A DNA stretch of 64,000 nt from Acidovorax sp. A1169 (GCF_030704685.1 NZ_JAUZDX010000020.1:61273-125272), one strand, 5' to 3'. Numbered from the stretch's first letter, positions 34,619 to 42,894 are shown. Notes: generated by a model from the sequence alone, not told the origin. Translations and numbers: made by a program.

Positions 34619-36025
34619 ATGACCGACAACACCAAGGAATCGCAGCCCCGTGCTGCCACCACCGGGGCCAGTGCCCCGGCCGACCTGCAGGCCCTGCTGG
34701 GCGGGGATGCACCGCGCCGCTGGTACCGGCGCACCTCGCTGTGGCTGGGCGTTGCGGCGCTGGCGCTGGCGGGGGCCGGCATCTACGCCTGGCAGGTGCA
34801 AAAGCAGGCCAGTGCAGCACCGGTCTATGTGACGGAGGAGGTCAGGAAGGGCAACCTCACGCTGTCCGTTTCGGCAAATGGCACGCTGCAGCCCACGCGG
34901 CTGGTGACCATCGGCAGCGAGCTGTCGGGCACGGTGCGCCAGGTGATGGTGGACGTGAACGACAAGGTCAAGAAGGGCCAGGTGCTGGTGGAGCTGGACA
35001 CCGCCAAGCTCGATGCGCAGGTGCTGCGCTCGCGCGCCTCGCTGGCCTCCGCGCAGGCGCGGCAGGCACAGGCCGCGGCCACCACCAAGGAGGCGCTGGC
35101 AAGTCTGGGCCGTCTGGAAGAAGTGGCGCGCCTGTCGGGCGGCAAGGTGCCTTCGGCTGCCGAGCTGGACACGGGCCGCGCCACGCTGGAGCGTGCGCGC
35201 GCCGACGAGGCCAGCGCCCGCGCCACCGTGGACGATGCCCGTGCGGCCCTGTCCACCGATGAGACCAGCCTGTCCAAGGCTTCGATCCGCTCGCCCATCG
35301 ATGGTGTGGTGCTCACCCGCACGGTGGAACCCGGCAATGCCGTGGCCGCTTCGCTGCAGGCCGTGACGCTGTTCACCGTGGCAGAAGACCTTACCCGGCT
35401 GCGCCTGGACGTGAGCGTGGACGAGGCCGACGTGGGCTCGCTGCAGGTGGGGCAAAAGGCCAGTTTCACCGTCAGCGCCTACCCCTCGCGGCGCTACCCA
35501 GCCACGGTCACGCGCGTTTCCTTCGGCTCGACCAAGACGGACAACGTGGTCACCTACATCACCTGGCTGGAGGTGAACAACACCGACATGAGCCTGCGCC
35601 CCGGCATGACGGCGGCGGCCACCATCACGTCCACCGAGCGCAATGATGTGCTGCTGGTGCCCAACACGGCACTGCGCTTCACGCCGGCGCAGGCAGCCCC
35701 TGCGGCGGGCGGCGCCGCTGGCGCTCCCCCGGCGGCGGGCGCCAAGCCCGCGTCGGCACAGGGTGGAGGCATCCTGGGGCAGCTCATGCCGCGCATGCCC
35801 CGCCAGGGGGGCAATCGCCGTGCGGGCGCGGGTGCGGGCGGGCCGCCCGGTGAGGACGCGGCAGCGAAGATGCGCCAGGTGTGGGTGCTCAAGGACGGCG
35901 CGGCGCAGCCGCTGCAGGTGCGCGTGGGCATAAGCGACGGCCGCATGACCGAGGTGACCGGCGAGGGCATCACGCCCGGCATGGCCGTGATCACCGACCA
36001 GCGCAGCAACGGGGCGGCGCGATGA
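34619..36025 (+). CDS. macA: MacA-like periplasmic adaptor (membrane fusion protein)
   Basis: 468 residues with one N-terminal membrane segment (about 38-57, SLWLGVAALALAGAGIYAW). The adaptor parts are in order: lipoyl halves (SELSGTVRQVMVDVNDKVKKG and SIRSPIDGVVLTRTVEPGN), an alpha-hairpin coiled coil between them (about 125-215), beta-barrel (VSVDEADVGSLQVGQKASF) and a membrane-proximal domain. A Gly/Ala/Pro-rich insert near 355-415 (GGAAGAPPAAGAKPA, RRAGAGAGGPPG) interrupts the last domain. It couples the MacB-type pump to the outer-membrane channel. The stop overlaps the ATPase start. Confidence 0.92.
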   Translation: MTDNTKESQPRAATTGASAPADLQALLGGDAPRRWYRRTSLWLGVAALALAGAGIYAWQVQKQASAAPVYVTEEVRKGNLTLSVSANGTLQPTRLVTIGSELSGTVRQVMVDVNDKVKKGQVLVELDTAKLDAQVLRSRASLASAQARQAQAAATTKEALASLGRLEEVARLSGGKVPSAAELDTGRATLERARADEASARATVDDARAALSTDETSLSKASIRSPIDGVVLTRTVEPGNAVAASLQAVTLFTVAEDLTRLRLDVSVDEADVGSLQVGQKASFTVSAYPSRRYPATVTRVSFGSTKTDNVVTYITWLEVNNTDMSLRPGMTAAATITSTERNDVLLVPNTALRFTPAQAAPAAGGAAGAPPAAGAKPASAQGGGILGQLMPRMPRQGGNRRAGAGAGGPPGEDAAAKMRQVWVLKDGAAQPLQVRVGISDGRMTEVTGEGITPGMAVITDQRSNGAAR

Positions 36026-36828
36026 CGGCCGCAGGCAGCACTGGTGGCACGGGCGGCATGCCGCTGATACGCCTGCGTGGCGTCACCAAGGTGTACGGTG
36101 AGGGCGCGCTGGCTTTTCAGGCGCTCAAGGGGGTGGACCTGGACATCGCCCAGGGCGACTTCGTGGCCATCATGGGGCCCAGCGGCTCGGGCAAGTCCAC
36201 GGCCATGAATACCCTTGGTTGCCTGGACCGGCCCACCACGGGTGACTACCTGTTCAAGGGTGTGCACGTGGAGGCGCTGCAGCGCGACGAGCGTGCGCGG
36301 CTGCGCAGGCGCTATTTCGGCTTCGTGTTCCAGGGCTTCAACCTGCTGGCACGCACCTCGGCACAGGAGAACGTGGAGCTGCCCCTGCTGTACCGGGGCG
36401 AGCCTGCGGCGTCGCGCCGTGTGGCGGCGGCCAGGGCGCTGGCTGCCGTGGGCCTCAAGGGCTGGGAGCACCACACGCCGGCCGAGCTGTCGGGCGGGCA
36501 GCAGCAGCGCGTGGCGATTGCGCGCGCCATCGTCACCGAGCCCGCCGTGCTGCTGGCCGACGAGCCCACCGGCAACCTCGATACGCAGCGCAGCCACGAG
36601 ATCATGGAGCTGCTGTGGCGCCTGAATGTGGACCAGGGCATCACCGTGCTCATGGTCACGCACGAGAGCGACATGGCCGAGTACGCGCGGCGCATCGTGC
36701 GCTTCGTCGATGGCGTGGTGGACAGCGATGTACCCAACCCGCATCCGCGCGGCCTGTTGCGTGAAACGGGCACGCAGGGTGGGGCCGCCGTGCCCGGCGC
36801 AGCGCAGCCTCTGGTGGGGGTGCACTGA
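36022..36828 (+). CDS. MacB-type ABC ATPase (separate subunit)
   Basis: 268 residues. Walker A GPSGSGKST, Q-loop FVFQGFNLLARTS, signature LSGGQQQRVAIARAI, Walker B LLADEPTGNLDT and switch His in MVTHE are all present, with the LolD/MacB type of insertion (RRRYFGFVFQGFN). Escherichia coli MacB has ATPase and permease in one chain; here they are two overlapping genes (ATGA with macA, TGATG with the permease). The C-terminal 40 residues are Gly/Pro-rich and may be the relic of a linker. Confidence 0.93.
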   Translation: MTAAGSTGGTGGMPLIRLRGVTKVYGEGALAFQALKGVDLDIAQGDFVAIMGPSGSGKSTAMNTLGCLDRPTTGDYLFKGVHVEALQRDERARLRRRYFGFVFQGFNLLARTSAQENVELPLLYRGEPAASRRVAAARALAAVGLKGWEHHTPAELSGGQQQRVAIARAIVTEPAVLLADEPTGNLDTQRSHEIMELLWRLNVDQGITVLMVTHESDMAEYARRIVRFVDGVVDSDVPNPHPRGLLRETGTQGGAAVPGAAQPLVGVH

Positions 36829-38033
36829 TGTTCCTGAGCACCATTCTCCTGGCGCTGCGCTCCATACGGCGCAACCTCATGCGCTCGTTCCTGACCATCC
36901 TGGGCATTGTGATCGGCGTGAGCGCGGTGATCACCATGGTCACGCTGGGCAACGGCGCCACCTTGGCCATCCAGAACCAGATCTCGGGCCTGGGCACCAA
37001 CCTGCTGCAGGTGCGCCCTGGCCAGCGCATGGGGCCGGGCGGCGGCGCGGGCGGGGCGGCGTTCAAGGACACCGATGCCGATGCGATCGCGCAGCAGATC
37101 GGCGGCGTTTTGGCCGTGGCGCCCGAGTCGCGCGCGGCAGCCACCGTGGTGGCGGGCGGGCGCAACTGGGCCACCAGCATCATCGGCAGCACCAATGCCT
37201 GGCTGCAGACGGGCAACTGGACCTTGCGCATCGGCCGCGAATTCACCGACGATGAGCTGCGTGCCGGTGCTGCGGTCTGCGTGATCGGCGAGACCGTGCG
37301 CCGCGAGCTCTACGGCACGCGCGATGCCGTGGGCGAGCAGCTGCGCGTGAAGGCCTTCTCGTGCGAGGTGGTGGGCGTGCTGGCCTCCAAGGGCCAGGGC
37401 GCCTTCGGCAACGACCAGGACGACACCGTGCTGGTGCCCCTGCGCACCCTGCAGCGCCGCGTGACCGGTAACACGCGTGTGAACACCCTGCTGGTGTCGA
37501 TGAAGGACGGCAGCGAGCCCGAACGCGTGAAGGCCAGCCTGACCCAACTGCTGCGCGAGCTGCGCAAGCTCTCGGATTCGGACGAGGACAATTTCAACGT
37601 GCTCGATACCAAGCAGCTGGGCGAGACGCTCTCGGGCACCACCAAGGTCCTGACGACGCTGCTCGGTGCGGTGGCTGCCGTGAGCCTGCTGGTGGGCGGC
37701 ATCGGCATCATGAACATCATGCTGGTGAGCGTGACCGAGCGCACGCGCGAGATCGGGCTGCGCCTGGCCATCGGCGCGCTCGAGCGCGAGGTGCTGCTGC
37801 AGTTCCTGATCGAGGCGGTGGTGCTGGCCGCACTGGGCGGGCTCATCGGCATCGTGCTGGCCACGGCGGCCTCGCTGGGCCTGTCGGTGCTGATGGGGGT
37901 GCCCTACCTCTTCAACCCCGGCGTGAACCTGATGTCCTTCGTGTTCTCGGCCGGCATCGGCGTGGTGTTCGGCTACTTCCCTGCGCGCCGGGCAGCGCGC
38001 ATGGACCCCATCGACGCGCTGCGCCACGAGTGA
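36828..38033 (+). CDS. MacB-type ABC permease (FtsX family)
   Basis: 401 residues with four membrane segments (one at the N-terminus, three near the C-terminus) and a large periplasmic domain between them (about 45-275). MRSFLTILGIVIGVSAVI, GIGIMNIMLVSVTERTREIGLRLAIGA and FGYFPARRAARMDPIDALRHE are typical of MacB. It works as a dimer with the ATPase at 36022 and exports peptides, macrolides or lipids through MacA and the NodT-like channel; the real substrate is unknown. A strong hairpin follows eight bases after the stop. Confidence 0.93.
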   Translation: MFLSTILLALRSIRRNLMRSFLTILGIVIGVSAVITMVTLGNGATLAIQNQISGLGTNLLQVRPGQRMGPGGGAGGAAFKDTDADAIAQQIGGVLAVAPESRAAATVVAGGRNWATSIIGSTNAWLQTGNWTLRIGREFTDDELRAGAAVCVIGETVRRELYGTRDAVGEQLRVKAFSCEVVGVLASKGQGAFGNDQDDTVLVPLRTLQRRVTGNTRVNTLLVSMKDGSEPERVKASLTQLLRELRKLSDSDEDNFNVLDTKQLGETLSGTTKVLTTLLGAVAAVSLLVGGIGIMNIMLVSVTERTREIGLRLAIGALEREVLLQFLIEAVVLAALGGLIGIVLATAASLGLSVLMGVPYLFNPGVNLMSFVFSAGIGVVFGYFPARRAARMDPIDALRHE

Positions 38034-38040
38034 TGTGCCT

Positions 38041-38062
38041 CCCCGGTGCCGTGGCACCGGGG
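38041..38062. terminator. Perfect GC hairpin after the MacAB-like operon
   Basis: CCCCGGTGCC and GGCACCGGGG (10 bp) enclose only GT, eight bases after the permease stop codon. No T-run follows, so termination may be inefficient or Rho-assisted. Confidence 0.5.
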
Positions 38063-38097
38063 CAGGGCGGGGAACTGCTCCATCTACGCCCCAAATT

Positions 38098-38113
38098 GGT
38101 GACATGCTGCACC
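38098..38113. promoter_or_regulatory. GGTG/GCACC dyad upstream of the nirBD promoter
   Basis: GGTGACATGCTGCACC is centred about 97 bases before the predicted nirBD transcription start, a typical enhancer distance for a sigma-54 promoter. The half-sites are in the opposite order to the classical NtrC site, so binding is only a possibility. Confidence 0.3.
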
Positions 38114-38174
38114 GCAGCGAGGCGCCCCGCGGCGCCGCGCCAGCGCTGCGGCAGGGTTGCACCCGCAAAAAGAG

Positions 38175-38191
38175 TCGGCACGCTTATTGCT
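38175..38191 (+). promoter_or_regulatory. Sigma-54 promoter of nirBD
   Basis: CGGCACGCTTATTGCT matches the -24/-12 consensus except for its first base; GG (38177-38178) and GC (38189-38190) are separated by 10 bases. Transcription should start at about 38202, the first base of the following hairpin. Confidence 0.75.
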
Positions 38192-38201
38192 GAACTGAGC
38201 T

Positions 38202-38258
38202 GTCCGCCGGTAAAGCTGCCCGCGCACTGATAACAACCCCTCCGCTAATGATGGCGGA
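38202..38258 (+). promoter_or_regulatory. ANTAR-type two-hairpin motif in the nirBD leader
   Basis: First hairpin (38202-38227): a 10-position stem with two C-C mismatches around the loop AAAGCT. After 13 bases, the second (38241-38258): TCCGCT and GGCGGA around the loop AATGAT. Both six-base loops have A1 and G4, as required for ANTAR proteins. NasR, encoded in the same locus, or NasT could bind here. Confidence 0.75.
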
Positions 38259-38262
38259 ACAC

Positions 38263-38367
38263 CCGAGCGAGCCGCGGCTTACGCAGCTGGCTGCTTGGTA
38301 GTTCCAACCCACGCCCGTGGTTCCGCGGAGGGTGCGTTGTGCCGCAAGGCATGGCACATCCTGCACC
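38263..38367 (+). other. Further leader hairpins of nirBD without T-run
   Basis: A long stem (38263-38298, about 10 bp with one bulge plus an inner 4-bp stem) and a nested hairpin (38331-38367, GGTGC...GCACC outside TGTGCC...GGCACA) lie between the ANTAR motif and nirB. One of them probably takes the terminator role, but neither is followed by Ts, unlike the nrtA and channel leaders. Confidence 0.4.
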
Positions 38368-38407
38368 CCTCGAACTGGTTCCCCGGGTCCTTGCAGGATG
38401 AGCAAGC

Positions 38408-40942
38408 ATGAAAATCGTTCTCATTGGCCACGGCATGGTCGGCCACAAGTTCCTCGAAAGCCTGGCCGAGACCGGCATCACCGGCGTCGAAGTCACCGTG
38501 CTCTGCGAAGAGCCACGCCCTGCCTACGACCGGGTGCACCTCTCCGCATTCTTCAGCGGCACCTCGGCCGATGAGCTCTCTCTGGTCGAGCCCGGCTTCT
38601 TCGAGCGCACCGGCTTCACGCTGCGCCTCGCGGCGCGCGCCGCCTCGGTGGACCGCCGCACGCGCACCGTGACCACGGCCGAGGGCGAGGTCCTGCCCTA
38701 CGACAAGCTGGTGCTGGCCACCGGCTCCAACCCCTTCGTGCCCCAGGTGCCAGGGCGCGACCGCGAGCACTGCTTCGTCTACCGCACCATCGAAGACCTG
38801 GAGGCCATGCTGGCCTCAGGCGCCAAATCCAAGACCGGCGTGGTCGTGGGCGGTGGTTTGCTGGGCCTGGAATGCGCCAAGGCGCTGCGCGACATGGGCC
38901 TTGAGACCCACGTGGTCGAGTTCGCCCCGCGGCTCATGGCCGTGCAGGTCGACGAAGGCGGTGGCCGCGTGCTGCGCGCCAAGATCGAGGAACTGGGCGT
39001 GCAGGTGCACACCGGCCGCAACACCCAGGAGATCACCGATGGCGCCCGCGCGCGCCACCGCATGGTGTTTGCCGACGGCACCTGGCTGGAGACCGACATG
39101 ATCGTCTTCTCCGCCGGCATCCGCCCGCGCGACGACCTGGCGCGCCAGTCCCTGCTGGCCGTGGGCCCGCGCGGAGGCGTGGCCATCGACAGCGCCTGCC
39201 GTACCAGCGACCACGACGTCTACGCCATCGGCGAATGCGCGTCGTGGAACGAGCAGACCTTCGGCCTGGTGGCGCCCGGCTACGACATGGCCCGTGTGGC
39301 CGCCCGCCACATCGCAGGCGATGCCGATGCCGCCTTTGTCGGCGCAGACATGAGCACCAAGCTCAAGCTCATGGGCGTGGACGTGGCCAGCATCGGCGAC
39401 GCGCATGCGAAAACGCCGCACAGCCGCACCTGCCAGTATGTGGACGAGCGCCGCCAGATCTACAAGAAGATCGTCATCAGCGAGGACGGCAAGCAACTGC
39501 TGGGCGCGGTGCTGATTGGCGACGCCACCGAATACGGCACCCTGTTGCAGATGGCGCTCAACGGCATTACGCTGCCCGAGGACCCCGAGTTCCTGATCTT
39601 CCCGTCCAGCGACGGCAAGGCCAAGCCCGGCCTCGGCGTGGACGCGCTGCCCGACACGGCGCAGATCTGCTCGTGCAACAACGTCACCAAGGCCGGCATC
39701 TGCGAGGCCGTGGGCAACGGCGCCTGCACCATCGCCGAGATGAAGGCCTGCACCAAGGCCGGCGCCACCTGCGGCGGCTGCGTGCCCCTGGTCACCCAGG
39801 TCATGAAGGCCGAGATGGCGCGCCGCGGCATGGCCGTGAACAACCACATCTGCGAGCACTTTGCGTACTCGCGCCAGGAGATCTACCACCTGGTGCGCGT
39901 GGGCAACATCAAGAGCTTCGAGGACCTGATGGCAAAGCACGGCAAGGGCATGGGCTGTGACATCTGCAAACCCGTGGCGGCCAGCGTGTTCGCCTCCTGC
40001 TGGAATGAGTTCGTGCTCAAAAAAGAGCTTGCCGGCCTGCAGGACAGCAATGACTACTACCTGGGCAACATCCAGAAGGACGGCACCTACTCGGTGGTGC
40101 CGCGCATGCCCGGCGGCGAGGTCACGCCCGACGGCCTGATCGCCGTGGGCCAGGTGGCCAAGAAGTACGGCCTGTACACCAAGGTCACGGGCGGCCAGCG
40201 CGTGGACCTGTTCGGCGCGCGCGTGGAGCAACTGCCCACCATCTGGGAGGAACTGATCGCCGCCGGCTTCGAGTCGGGCCATGCCTACGGCAAATCGCTG
40301 CGCACCGTCAAGAGCTGCGTGGGTTCGACCTGGTGCCGCTATGGCGTGGGCGACAGCGTGGGCCTGGCCGTGGAGTTGGAGCACCGCTACAAGGGCCTGC
40401 GCTCGCCGCACAAGATCAAGTTCGGCGTGTCGGGCTGCACGCGCGAATGCGCCGAGGCGCAGGGCAAGGACATCGGCATCATCGCCACCGAAAAGGGCTG
40501 GAACCTCTACATCTGCGGCAACGGCGGCATGAAGCCGCGCCACGCCGAGCTGTTCGCGTCCGACCTCACCAAGGAAGACCTGGTGCGCATGATCGACCGC
40601 GTGCTGATGTTCTACGTGCGCACGGCCGATCGGCTGCAGCGCACCAGCACCTGGCGCGAGAACCTCGAAGGCGGCCTGGCCTACCTTACCGACGTGCTGA
40701 TCAAGGACAGCCTGGGCCTGTGCGCCGAGCTCGAAGCCCAGATGCAGCACGTGGCGGACACCTACCAGTGCGAGTGGAAGACGGCCATCACCGACCCCGA
40801 AACGCGCAAGCGCTTTCGCTCCTTCGTCAACAGCGACAAGGCCGACGAAAACGTGCTCTTCGTCGAGGAGCGTGGCCAGATCCGTCCGGCACGGGCGGAC
40901 GAGCGCAGCGCCAAAGTCATCCCCATCCGCCAGGCAGCCTGA
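38408..40942 (+). CDS. nirB: Assimilatory nitrite reductase (NADH), large subunit NirB
   Basis: 844 residues, standard length. NirB reduces nitrite to ammonium with NADH in the cytoplasm. Domains in order: FAD/NAD-binding oxidoreductase (1-400, IVLIGHGMVGHKFLESL, GVVVGGGLLGLECAKAL, VYAIGECA), BFD-like [2Fe-2S] domain (from CSC near 421 to TCGGCVP near 457), and the siroheme/[4Fe-4S] domain with CVGSTWC (near 637) and SGCTRECAEAQ (near 676) supplying the four cluster cysteines. It follows a sigma-54 promoter and an ANTAR leader; nirD starts 12 bases downstream. Confidence 0.97.
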   Translation: MKIVLIGHGMVGHKFLESLAETGITGVEVTVLCEEPRPAYDRVHLSAFFSGTSADELSLVEPGFFERTGFTLRLAARAASVDRRTRTVTTAEGEVLPYDKLVLATGSNPFVPQVPGRDREHCFVYRTIEDLEAMLASGAKSKTGVVVGGGLLGLECAKALRDMGLETHVVEFAPRLMAVQVDEGGGRVLRAKIEELGVQVHTGRNTQEITDGARARHRMVFADGTWLETDMIVFSAGIRPRDDLARQSLLAVGPRGGVAIDSACRTSDHDVYAIGECASWNEQTFGLVAPGYDMARVAARHIAGDADAAFVGADMSTKLKLMGVDVASIGDAHAKTPHSRTCQYVDERRQIYKKIVISEDGKQLLGAVLIGDATEYGTLLQMALNGITLPEDPEFLIFPSSDGKAKPGLGVDALPDTAQICSCNNVTKAGICEAVGNGACTIAEMKACTKAGATCGGCVPLVTQVMKAEMARRGMAVNNHICEHFAYSRQEIYHLVRVGNIKSFEDLMAKHGKGMGCDICKPVAASVFASCWNEFVLKKELAGLQDSNDYYLGNIQKDGTYSVVPRMPGGEVTPDGLIAVGQVAKKYGLYTKVTGGQRVDLFGARVEQLPTIWEELIAAGFESGHAYGKSLRTVKSCVGSTWCRYGVGDSVGLAVELEHRYKGLRSPHKIKFGVSGCTRECAEAQGKDIGIIATEKGWNLYICGNGGMKPRHAELFASDLTKEDLVRMIDRVLMFYVRTADRLQRTSTWRENLEGGLAYLTDVLIKDSLGLCAELEAQMQHVADTYQCEWKTAITDPETRKRFRSFVNSDKADENVLFVEERGQIRPARADERSAKVIPIRQAA

Positions 40943-40954
40943 AAGGCAAAGAAC

Positions 40955-41311
40955 ATGAGCGCACTTCCCATGAACAGCACCGACCCCCTTGCCTGGACCG
41001 ACATCTGCGCGGTTGACGACATCCTGCCCAGCACCGGCGTCTGCGCGCTGGTGGCCGACCGCCATGTGGCGGTGTTCCGCACCGGCAGCGACCAGTTCTT
41101 TGCCATCGACAACGTGGACCCCAAGTCGGGCGCCAGCGTGCTGTCGCGCGGGCTCATCGGCAACCTGGGCGAGCGTGTCGTGGTCGCCTCGCCGCTGTAC
41201 AAGAACCACTTCGACCTGCGCACCGGCGAATGCCTGGAGGCGCCCGAGCATTCGGTGCAGGCGCACGGCGTGCGCGCTGAGGGCGGTCGCATCAGCGTGG
41301 CAGTGGCTTGA
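40955..41311 (+). CDS. nirD: Nitrite reductase (NADH), small subunit NirD
   Basis: 118 residues with a Rieske-like fold. WTDICAVDDILPSTGVCALV, VAVFRTGSDQFFAIDN and SPLYKNHFDLRTGECLEAPE follow the Rieske pattern, but the Cys and His cluster ligands are absent, as is normal for NirD. It partners NirB in assimilatory nitrite reduction. The 12-base gap to nirB shows cotranscription. An internal ATG at residue 6 is an alternative start. Confidence 0.95.
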   Translation: MSALPMNSTDPLAWTDICAVDDILPSTGVCALVADRHVAVFRTGSDQFFAIDNVDPKSGASVLSRGLIGNLGERVVVASPLYKNHFDLRTGECLEAPEHSVQAHGVRAEGGRISVAVA

Positions 41312-41372
41312 ACGCTTTGGGCGGCGTCTGGCGGGGTTAGCATCTGCGTATCCTGAATCCCGGAGTCACCGC

Positions 41373-42686
41373 ATGCCCGATCTGGCCGCCGCGCCCCTGT
41401 CCGTTTCCAGCCTCGTGCTGCGCTCGCGCCAGCTCGAGATCGATGCGGTGCACCACCTGGCCAGCCGGGCCGCGCTGGTGGACGTGGTCGGCCAGCTGAT
41501 CGAGGGCCTGCAGCGCGAGCGCGGTGCATCGGGCGTGTACCTGGCGTCCAAGGCGCAGCGCTTTGCCGACCTGCGTGGCCGCATCGTGCAGGAGGTGGTG
41601 TTGCTCGAAGCCAAGCTGCGCGCGGAGTTTGCCCAGCATGTCGAGCCCGCCCAGGGCGCCACGGCCAAGGCCTTGTCGCTGATGGCGTGGGCGCTGCTGG
41701 GGCTCGATTCGCTGCCCGCGCTGCGCAGCCAGATCGACAAGCAGGCGATGGCGGCGCACGACTCGATTGCCGCGTTCAGCCACCTGATCGCCGGGCTGAT
41801 CGAACTGGTCTTCCACGTGGCCGATGCGGCCGCTTTGCCCAGTGTCTCGCGCCAGCTCGTGGCCCTGCTGCACCTGGTGCAGGCGCAGGAAGAAGCAGGC
41901 CAGGAGCGGGCCATGGGCGCGCTGCTCTTTGCGTCCGGCCTGGGCAGCGACGCGCACCAGCAGCGGGTGCTGCACCTGATCGATGCGCAGGAGCGCAGCC
42001 TGCGCGTGTTTTCAGAATTTGCCGACCCGGCCCTGCGCACGCGCTGGGAGCAGCAGCAACTGGCCCCGGGCATGGCCCAGTTGGAGCGCCTGCGGCGCAC
42101 GCTGTGCGTGGCCCGCCCCGGTGCGGCGCTGGACAGCAACCTGAGCGACGCCTGGTTCGACGTGTCCACCGAGCGCATCAACGCGTTGTGGCAGCTGCAG
42201 GTCGAGCTGGTGCAGCGCCTGCGCGAAGATTGCGCGGCCCGCATCCTCGAAGCCCAGCAAGACCTGCAGGATTCCAGGGGCCTGCTGCGCGGCCTGCGCG
42301 ACAACCCGCCGCAGCGCACGCACGCGGTGGACCGCTTCTTCGACATCGCCATCGCACCCGAGGCCGTGCCCGAGCAGGCCGCCAGCGCGCATGCGGGTGA
42401 ATCGGCATCGCTGCTGGACCTGCTGCAGGCCCAGTCGGCACGCATGGCCAGCATGGAGGCCGAACTCGAAGCCGCCCGCCGCACGCTCAATGAGCGCAAG
42501 GTGATCGAGCGCGCCAAGGGCGTGCTGATGGCCCGCCTGGGCATGAACGAGGAAGTCGCCTTCCGCGTGCTGCAAAAAACCTCGATGGACCAGAACCGCC
42601 GCCTGCTCGACGTGGCTGAGGCCACGCTGTCCCTGCCCGACCTGGCGTTCGCCCACCCCGACCGCAAGGGCGACAAGCCCGTTTGA
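41373..42686 (+). CDS. nasR: Nitrate/nitrite-sensing transcription antiterminator, NIT-ANTAR (NasR)
   Basis: 437 residues. The N-terminal two-thirds is an all-helical NIT nitrate/nitrite sensor domain (about 40-300, LIEGLQRERGASGVYLASKA, AFSHLIAGLIELVFHVADAA), and the C-terminus is an ANTAR RNA-binding domain (about 365-425, KVIERAKGVLMARLGMNEEV). In Klebsiella, NasR binds nitrate or nitrite and lets RNA polymerase pass the nasF leader terminator. The gene lies between nirBD and the channel gene, whose leader carries an ANTAR hairpin and a terminator. The ATG at 41373 has GGAG upstream; in-frame sequence before it overlaps nirD and is not coding. Confidence 0.92.
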   Translation: MPDLAAAPLSVSSLVLRSRQLEIDAVHHLASRAALVDVVGQLIEGLQRERGASGVYLASKAQRFADLRGRIVQEVVLLEAKLRAEFAQHVEPAQGATAKALSLMAWALLGLDSLPALRSQIDKQAMAAHDSIAAFSHLIAGLIELVFHVADAAALPSVSRQLVALLHLVQAQEEAGQERAMGALLFASGLGSDAHQQRVLHLIDAQERSLRVFSEFADPALRTRWEQQQLAPGMAQLERLRRTLCVARPGAALDSNLSDAWFDVSTERINALWQLQVELVQRLREDCAARILEAQQDLQDSRGLLRGLRDNPPQRTHAVDRFFDIAIAPEAVPEQAASAHAGESASLLDLLQAQSARMASMEAELEAARRTLNERKVIERAKGVLMARLGMNEEVAFRVLQKTSMDQNRRLLDVAEATLSLPDLAFAHPDRKGDKPV

Positions 42687-42694
42687 TCCATGCT

Positions 42695-42711
42695 GGTGCC
42701 TTGACTGCACC
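42695..42711. promoter_or_regulatory. GGTGC/GCACC dyad upstream of the channel-gene promoter
   Basis: GGTGC and GCACC, separated by 7 bases, are centred about 115 bases before the predicted start. The placement resembles the dyad before nirBD and would suit an NtrC-type enhancer, although the half-site order is reversed. Confidence 0.3.
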
Positions 42712-42790
42712 GGCTTGATGCCATCCGCTGGCCGCGGCGGCAGGTGTGCACAGAATGCGGGACACAAGGCAGCCATGGACTGCCCCAATG

Positions 42791-42807
42791 AGGGTACGGA
42801 ACTTGCA
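42791..42807 (+). promoter_or_regulatory. Sigma-54 promoter of the formate/nitrite channel operon
   Basis: GGGTACGGAACTTGCA matches the -24/-12 consensus at all but two positions, with GG (42793-42794) and GC (42805-42806) separated by 10 bases. The predicted start is near 42818. Confidence 0.7.
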
Positions 42808-42818
42808 TGGAATAGCCT

Positions 42819-42871
42819 GGATGGCGGGCTAACGGCGGCCTGCCATCCACCGCCTGCGGTTGCCCGCAGGC
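42819..42871 (+). promoter_or_regulatory. ANTAR-type hairpins in the channel-gene leader
   Basis: First hairpin (42819-42848): a complete 12-bp stem with two G-T pairs around the loop AACGGC (A1, G4). A second hairpin follows after only 3 bases: GCCTGCG and CGCAGGC (42852-42871) around GTTGCC, which keeps G4 but has G instead of A at position 1. The first is a good ANTAR target; the second is a variant. Confidence 0.65.
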
Positions 42872-42894
42872 CCAGGAATCGCGCATCCGAGGAT

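Noticed and set aside
32943..38033. Type I secretion system for the paralog array
   Set aside because: The ABC genes are MacB-type (separate FtsX-like permease, four membrane segments), not the HlyB-type exporter needed for C-terminal secretion signals.
36312..38168. 618-codon open frame opposite the MacB-type genes
   Set aside because: Low-complexity antisense translation; it covers two clear ABC transporter subunits.
38816..41266. 816-codon open frame on the minus strand opposite nirB and nirD
   Set aside because: The nirB and nirD products are unmistakable; the antisense frame has no recognisable motif and is explained by codon bias.
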